A stretch of DNA of 64,000 nucleotides from NCBI GenBank assembly GCA_003024785.1, contig PUQB01000311.1, forward strand, positions 228,747 through 292,746. Direction: 5' to 3'. The notes under the pieces are model-generated. The model was not told the origin of the DNA. It was given only the letters and a program-made list of their open reading frames with translations, and searched no databases. The DNA comes from Selaginella tamariscina (taxonomy: Eukaryota > Streptophyta > Lycopodiopsida > Selaginellales > Selaginellaceae). Each line of letters begins with the position of its first letter. The first letter of the stretch is position 1. The position numbers and the translations under genes were made by a program. Shown here one piece after another: positions 58,660 through 64,000 of the stretch.

Positions 58660-60547
58660 TTCCGTGGTATTCACTCCTACCTGACTTGTATCGCCTTGAA
58701 TATTACTACGTCCAAAGCATTTGTTATCTGTGTTCGTAAAAATGGTGCTAATGTCAGTAACTCCTTATAGTTAACTGTACAGGTTGTTGCAGAATCACAG
58801 CAACAATACGATCTCCAAGTGGTACTGTTGATGTAGATTGCTGTGAATGCGTGCTCATTTCATTAGTCATCGAGTCTTGATTTTCCCCTTGTTGCATTTT
58901 CTGAATTTGATCAGTTACTCGTTGTACTGTAGCCTTTTCTTTCTCCCAATTCTTGCATTGGTTCCTCTTTGCTTGGCTCCATCGTACTCGCTTGGCTCGT
59001 GTTACCGCATACGTCTCAGTTGAGGGTAGTTCTGCATCTTGCTCCCATTTACACTCGTAATTTTGTTCTTGATGCTCATCTGGTAAGTCATTCTCTTGTT
59101 GAACTTCAATTCTCCGTGTCGCTGGTTCAGTGGATGATGTTCCGTGTTAAATTCACGTTGTGGACATTCCCAACTCCCACATGTGTAACAGCGAATATTG
59201 TTAAGTCGATTACATTCAGTAGAATAGTGTCCTTTTTCTCCACATCTAAAACATGTCACATTCGGATTCTGTCCTCGTAATGCTGGTGGAGGTGGTATTG
59301 GTGGTAATAACGGTGGTCCTGTGTGCGGAGCTGGTAACAAAGGTTGTCCTCTGCGTGGTACCTCCGTATTATTACTTTGCCGGTAGAATGCTCCGGATTC
59401 ACGGGGAAATCTCCTTCCATTTCCATTTCTGCGTTCCCCATTATACGATCTTTGTGGATAGTCGTATGAATTAGCATTTCGTGGTTGTGGATAATCGTAT
59501 GAGTTAGCATTCCGATTGTTGTTCCATCTAGGTGGTGGTGAAAATTGTCAGTACGTCCCATGTTCCGACATTGTCTCGCTTCATGACCTATTCCTCCACA
59601 CATCTGACACTTGGGTATCTTACATTCAGAAGCATTATGCCCTTCATTTTTGCATGTTGTACAAAATATTGCTTTAGTTCTTGATCGTATTTCGCTATCC
59701 TTCCGGTATTGCCTTCTTGTTTCCCGTTCATCCTCATCTACATATCTTGGGGTATCAACACTTCAAGTTGTTCTGCTTAATTGCTTCAACTAAATCAGGC
59801 GGTTTGATCAATCGTACTTGAAGCTGTAAATTGTCTCGTAGTCCGTTCATATACCATTTCTTTGCCTTTATCATGATATCTCCGACCTCGCAACGGTTAT
59901 ATAATCTCCGAAATCGTCGAGTGTAATCTCCACTGCCTCAGTAGGTCCTTGTCGTATTTCTGCAACTGCACTGTCGGGTCTCGCTTTCGATACTTTCGTA
60001 CATAATAATTCCTGAATACTGTAAGTAGTACGCTGTACTTATCGATTGTGTTAGCATTTTCGTAATACCAATCGCTAGCATCTCCCTTCAACGTAAATGG
60101 AAATATTCGTAATTTCTCATCTTCATCCTTGATTTCATTGGCTATAACGCCTTCTCAAACTGCTGAATATGCCGATTCGTATCTTCATTCTCAAGACCTG
60201 AAAAAGTAGATGGTAACCTTCCCCGTAATTGTTAATGTTCCCATCTCGTCCGGTAATTCTTCTGACAATAGTTCCCAGTTTCCTCGCGTTGATATTCGGG
60301 CTCGTGATCGTCACTCCCCTGATTCGATCCTTCTCTCCTGTAACTTCGCCGCACTTCGTCGTTTGTTGCTCCTGTCCTCGAGCTTCACTTGTTCCTTTCT
60401 TCTCTGTTCCTCACGTTCTTCAATCCTCTTCCGTGTCTCTATTACTGCTTGTCGCCGTAAATACCGCTCCTCGCGTTCTCTTTGCTGTCTCTGCTTAATT
60501 TCTTCATATCTTTGGCGTTCTGCAAGAATACGTCGATAATCATCCAT
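58660..60547 (-). CDS. gag: gag with several CCHC zinc knuckles (frameshifted)
   Basis: The N-terminus starts MDDYRRILAERQRYEE and is a long charged, Arg/Glu/Gln-rich helix (60,311-60,547). A capsid-like part follows with WYYENANTIDKYSVLLTVFR (near 60,050) and YTRRFRRLYNRCEVGD (near 59,900). Knuckles of the C-x2-C-x4-H-x4-C form: CTTCKNEGHNASEC (near 59,640), CQMCGGIGHEARQC (near 59,590) and CFRCGEKGHYSTEC (near 59,230). A fourth Cys pair CYTCG near 59,180 is not a full knuckle. Between knuckles two and three lies a Tyr/Asn/Pro-rich segment with a repeated NANSYDYPQ and a Pro-rich stretch. It packages the element RNA. Confidence 0.8.
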
Positions 60548-60743
60548 TCACTTACTATACGCCACAGGTCCATTCTCACGAGGTCTTTGGTTCACTTTGT
60601 TCCATTTCCGCCATAGCTGCACTGATCGCATCCAAGACTCTCGCCTAGCCTCAATCTTTTCCTTTCGTCACAACTCCTTTGAGTATCAGTCTACCTCTCC
60701 TGTTACATTATACAAACACATTATCAATCACCTACTAACACGA

Positions 60744-60759
60744 CCATCCTTGGTCGCCA
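60744..60759 (-). other. Primer binding site
   Basis: Two bases inside the 5' LTR (minus strand) the sequence is TGGCGACCAAGGATGG, where a site complementary to a tRNA 3' end (beginning TGG) is expected. It is not the initiator-Met type. The tRNA is not identified here. Confidence 0.5.
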
Positions 60760-60761
60760 TA

Positions 60762-61267
60762 TGTTAACCTGTAATTTCCTACCCTCTGTACATCGGTAGG
60801 ATTGCCGATAAACCCGTACTAAGGGTCTACCGGAATAAGATAAAGACGTAATCAGACATCAGAAAGTCAGGAAAAGGGTAAGGATGGCAAGGTGTATAGT
60901 AGGTAGCAGTACTATGGATCCCATCACAGTACTGGATATTATGTCCGCGCACGGCACATGGTACAAAATAACAGTATATCTCGGATACCTTTCTAGTCCT
61001 AAACTGGTCTATTTATACCATACTCTAGGTCCCGTACTAGCAGTTATCACAACTGCCTCCTAGCTTATCCATTCAGTTACTATAACCGTACTCCGCTAAT
61101 ATCGTATTGCGGTGATGACCCATATTGCGGTATTGCGTTAGTAACTCGTACTCGATATATCCTTCCACTCTCGGTTTTCCACAATATATATTGTTTTTGA
61201 TATTTTCCCATTATATAGCCCATGAAATAACAAGAAATTCTACTAATGTCTAGCTATGCTCCTAACA
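60762..61267 (-). repeat. 5' LTR of the Athila-like element
   Basis: 506 bp from TGTTAACCTG to CTCCTAACA. It is colinear with the left LTR except for two deletions (about 70 and 25 bp) and small changes. Its ends form the expected TGTTA...TAACA inverted repeat, whereas the other copy starts TGTTC. Confidence 0.92.
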
Positions 61268-61309
61268 CTCTCCCTCTCCTCTCTCGCTCTTTCTCTCCAC
61301 CCACTACAT

Positions 61310-62763
61310 AAGAAAGCTTGCTAGATTTATTAAGTATGTTGAAATATTTGTGATACAGAAACATTCGAGTATATGAAGGTTTTGGTGGCATGTACCTCCT
61401 TAGAAAGTCGGTATTCAATGGGATTTAAAAGTTGGTGTTGATTTTGAATCAACTTCATTTTGAAGTCGAATATGATTATTTAAAACTTGGTTTCTTGATT
61501 TAGCATCATGGTCGCAAATGTGGGCATTCATAAAACATACAAAATATGTATCTTTAATCCTCTAGAATATTGAAAATAAGACTTATTTGATGGTGTTCCT
61601 TGAGTTCGATTAATTTCCATGTAGGTGCAAAGAAGAGTTGCTTAAATTAACTCAAGAAGATGGTCTACCTTCTTGATGTTCATGGTTTATGGTTCTTAGT
61701 GTATGGTTCAATATCCGATTCGAGAATATAAGGTTTCCTATCACCTTATTTATTGAGATATTTATATTCTAGACTTTAAGTATTTTGTGACAGCCTTTTT
61801 AAAATTTGTTATAATGACTTGGCAAAGTATTGTATATATTTTTGAATATTGGGTTTGGAGCGCTCATATTGAGACTTGGTTATGATCACATGAGGTGGCC
61901 ATAATCATAAAATATAAAGACTCAAGTCAATCTAAGATTTGACACTTTGGTAAGGCAGTACTTTAATATAGTAACTTGAAATGTGTTTTCAATTTAATTG
62001 AGAAATGAGGCATTTCTCAATACATTACTTGAGAAGATATCTAGTTCAGTACATCGAACTAAGATACATTATTCATTTTAGACACTTAACAATCCACAAA
62101 GTATCACATTGCTTATTCATGTTTGGGCACAACGATTGTCAAAATTGATTTTAAACCATGGTTTCACTATTTATGAATAGTAAAACCAAAATTTAGGGTT
62201 AAATATATATATTAATATATTAATTAATAAACTAATACTATATATTCATAATATTAAAGAATATAAGATTTAATTTATGTATTTTATATAATTGAAGATC
62301 ATCAAAAATCATTATATATATGAGTTAAATTTTTTTTATCTAAGCAATCATGGTTTTTTTAGTGGTCTAAGTCACGGTCTAAGTCAATTTGTCAATCTAT
62401 GTTTGGGGAGATTGCTAAATTATGAGATATAACTGAAATATGAAGTTATTATGGCGCTTTAGTATCATGATAATTAGTGTGAAGAATAATATCTTACTAA
62501 ATTAGTTAAATGAACCAAACACTAGTTCATGATTTCTCTTAGTCTCTAAATGGTTCCTCGGAATATTGAAATAGCATTATATTTCCATCTCAATATTAAA
62601 GTTTAATTCATATAAATCAAGACCATGTCCATATTATACTTATGCAAGTTGTAACTAAAATGGGCATGGCTATAGTCCCATTTCTTAATAATTAGCAATT
62701 TTAGCTATTTATTAGCATTTTCTAATATTAAAGCTTCAGTTCCGAAATCAATTTCTTTCAGCG
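61310..62763. other. AT-rich stretch, no gene seen
   Basis: No coding potential is apparent. It contains the second copy of a dispersed repeat (61,503-61,612, partner at 38,000-38,110). The block just before 62,764 has TTAATAATTAGCAATTTTAG, a word also loosely present near 33,140. Confidence 0.55.
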
Positions 62764-63790
62764 CCTGCAATATCTGAATCTTGTAAAGATGATGTACAAT
62801 TAAATGATAAAGGAATAGGCAACGAGATAGTGTCAACAGATAAATGTGAAAGGGAGTAAACAAGTGAGTTGGCAAGCATTCAAGAGGCAATGCTACCCCA
62901 TGTTACCCATGGCCATATTGTGTTGTTGGATGTCAATGGTGTTCTGCTTCATCGACAAAGGCCGAGGATAGGAAAAATGAAATCAAACAAGGAGATTTCA
63001 TTTCTTGTCATGGTAAATTTCGATATGAATATTATTTTTTGTCCAGGGTTGGATCGTCTTCTTTCAAAGCTTAAGGAGATGGGTGCTTGTGGGGATTTGG
63101 TCATGCATGTAGATCACTTACAACCGCTGTTGAATTTTCTTAAGAACATTGTAGTGTTGCAGGAGAGGTAATTCGTAAAGATTGGATTTTTACCAGCGAA
63201 TGTGTTATATAAGAAGGAAAGCAAGCCATACTTCTTCAAGAATGAAAGATTAATTGGGCTTCATGGGGGATCAGTCACTTAAGGATAATAAAGAATGCAC
63301 ATATCTAGTGGTAAATGACTCTCCTCAGAAGGCTATGCTCAACCAAAACATTGCTTGTATTCATCCAATCACTTTCGATCCATATTTGATACCGATATCA
63401 TGGTGAGCTAGTGAACTACTTGGATACGTGCCTCAAAAAGAAGAATCTCGAAACTTTTGTAAGCAGTATCCACCGTATTAAACATTTTCTAAAGCTTTTC
63501 TTTCTCGTGATTTGAGTTTTATAAATGAAGGATAACAATCGGGCGCTTTAATATTATTCTTAAGGAACGTCATTCTTTAGACGAGCCTTTATGCAACCTG
63601 GTTTTATTATATCTTATGTATTAACAAAGATGACAACTTCCAATTGCATTCGTGAGAGTGTAAGGTGGTGGCAACACAAAAAATATTGACCAAAATGATT
63701 TAATTAATCCGGAGAGTGATGATTTAGACAAAAAGATTTCTCTGTATGGTTAGGAAGAAAGTATTTTAATAAATTAAGTTGATAAGGAAA
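62764..63790 (+). pseudogene. FCP1/NIF-like HAD phosphatase relic, copy C
   Basis: The best-preserved copy. An open frame at 62,869-63,171 reads SIQEAMLPHVTHGHIVLLDV then NGVLLHRQRPRIG, SNKEISFLVMVNFDMN, CPGLDRLLSKLKEMGACGDL and LNFLKNIVVLQER. In later frames come MVNDSPQKAMLNQNIACIHP (near 63,310) and a SNCIRESVRWWQ block (near 63,640). The order DVNGV, RPGL-like segment, then NDSPQKA fits FCP1/NIF-type HAD phosphatases; the second Asp of motif I is Asn and the motif III Asp is Asn, so activity is doubtful. An upstream in-frame stop and several shifts remain. Confidence 0.7.
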
Positions 63791-64000
63791 TGATTTCATT
63801 TGTAATTATGTTTGATAGTATTTCTTAATTATTGTAAACTATTTTAGAATATTATGAATAATTTAGGAATATTCCTTACTAAGTAAGGTTATTGAAGGAT
63901 TAATTATTAATTAATTAATATTTAAGGCTTAATTACATATTAAAAATGATTAATTAATAATTAAAACTTAAGTATTAATTAGTAATTTATTTTATATTCC
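63791..64000. repeat. AT-rich tail of the copy C unit, cut by window end
   Basis: ATTAATTAATAATTAA-type sequence ending AGTAATTTATTTTATATTCC, matching 49,843-50,253 after copy B. The right boundary of the unit lies outside the window. Confidence 0.65.

Larger units (their letters stand above)
52205..61267 (-). mobile_element. Athila-like Ty3 LTR retrotransposon, full length
   Basis: About 9.06 kb on the minus strand. Order 5' to 3': LTR 60,762-61,267, primer site, gag, protease, RT, RNase H, integrase, a third ORF, polypurine tract, LTR 52,205-52,806. LTRs begin TGTT and end AACA. CTCTC at 52,200-52,204 and 61,268-61,272 may be a 5-bp target duplication, though the site is a CT repeat. The RT motif FLDDFSIYG, absence of a chromodomain after the integrase GPY motif, and the extra ORF after pol point to the Athila/Tat (OTA) group and away from chromoviruses. 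Coding frames are interrupted by many shifts, some perhaps assembly errors. Confidence 0.9.

Noticed and set aside
53219..60498. Plus-strand ORFs inside the retrotransposon
   Set aside because: Antisense shadows of gag, pol and the third ORF; no domain is recognisable on the plus strand, so an antisense gene as in Grande elements is not supported.

Overview
The window looks like nuclear DNA of a land plant or close streptophyte relative. Evidence: spliced genes with short GT-AG introns, a plant aspartic proteinase carrying the plant-specific saposin-like insert, a chloroplast FtsH-like (FtsHi) AAA protein with a transit peptide, telo-boxes (AAACCCTAA) near start codons, and an Athila-like Ty3 retrotransposon. 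The species cannot be named from this. The DUF7869-type relic and microsatellite-laden introns hint at a non-seed plant, but that is weak.

Layout. Positions 1-30,000 are gene-rich. They hold a PPR-type protein gene (+, 715-6,714), an AT-rich gap, an unrecognised gene (-, 13,834-15,045), an FtsHi4-like gene (-, 15,934-22,243), a head-to-head phytepsin gene (+, 22,932-25,679) and an Xaa-Pro aminopeptidase P gene (-, 26,054-29,759). From 30,000 to 52,000 the DNA is very AT-rich and contains degenerate tandem arrays and relics: a DUF7869-like gene fragment (-), an unrecognised relic (+), and two of three related copies of an FCP1/NIF-like HAD phosphatase sequence (35.5-36.4 kb -, 48.8-49.8 kb +, 62.8-63.8 kb +). 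One isolated exon (51,963-52,094) encodes a GTD-binding (zein-binding) segment. Directly after it, in a CT microsatellite, sits a complete 9-kb minus-strand Athila-like retrotransposon (52,205-61,267) with both LTRs, gag with several zinc knuckles, protease/RT/RNase H/integrase, and a third ORF between pol and the 3' LTR.

The four recognised genes are unrelated housekeeping functions (organelle PPR protein, plastid inner-envelope AAA protein, vacuolar or secreted protease, cytosolic peptidase). They share no pathway; the only visible coupling is the 688-bp divergent promoter between FtsHi and phytepsin.

A pattern across the window: all four recognised genes, and the unrecognised one, have intact splice sites and conserved protein sequence but single-base (once two-base) frame breaks, mostly in short homopolymers. 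I count about 14. Residual long-read assembly indels explain this better than five independent pseudogenes, so coding integrity here should be judged with that in mind.
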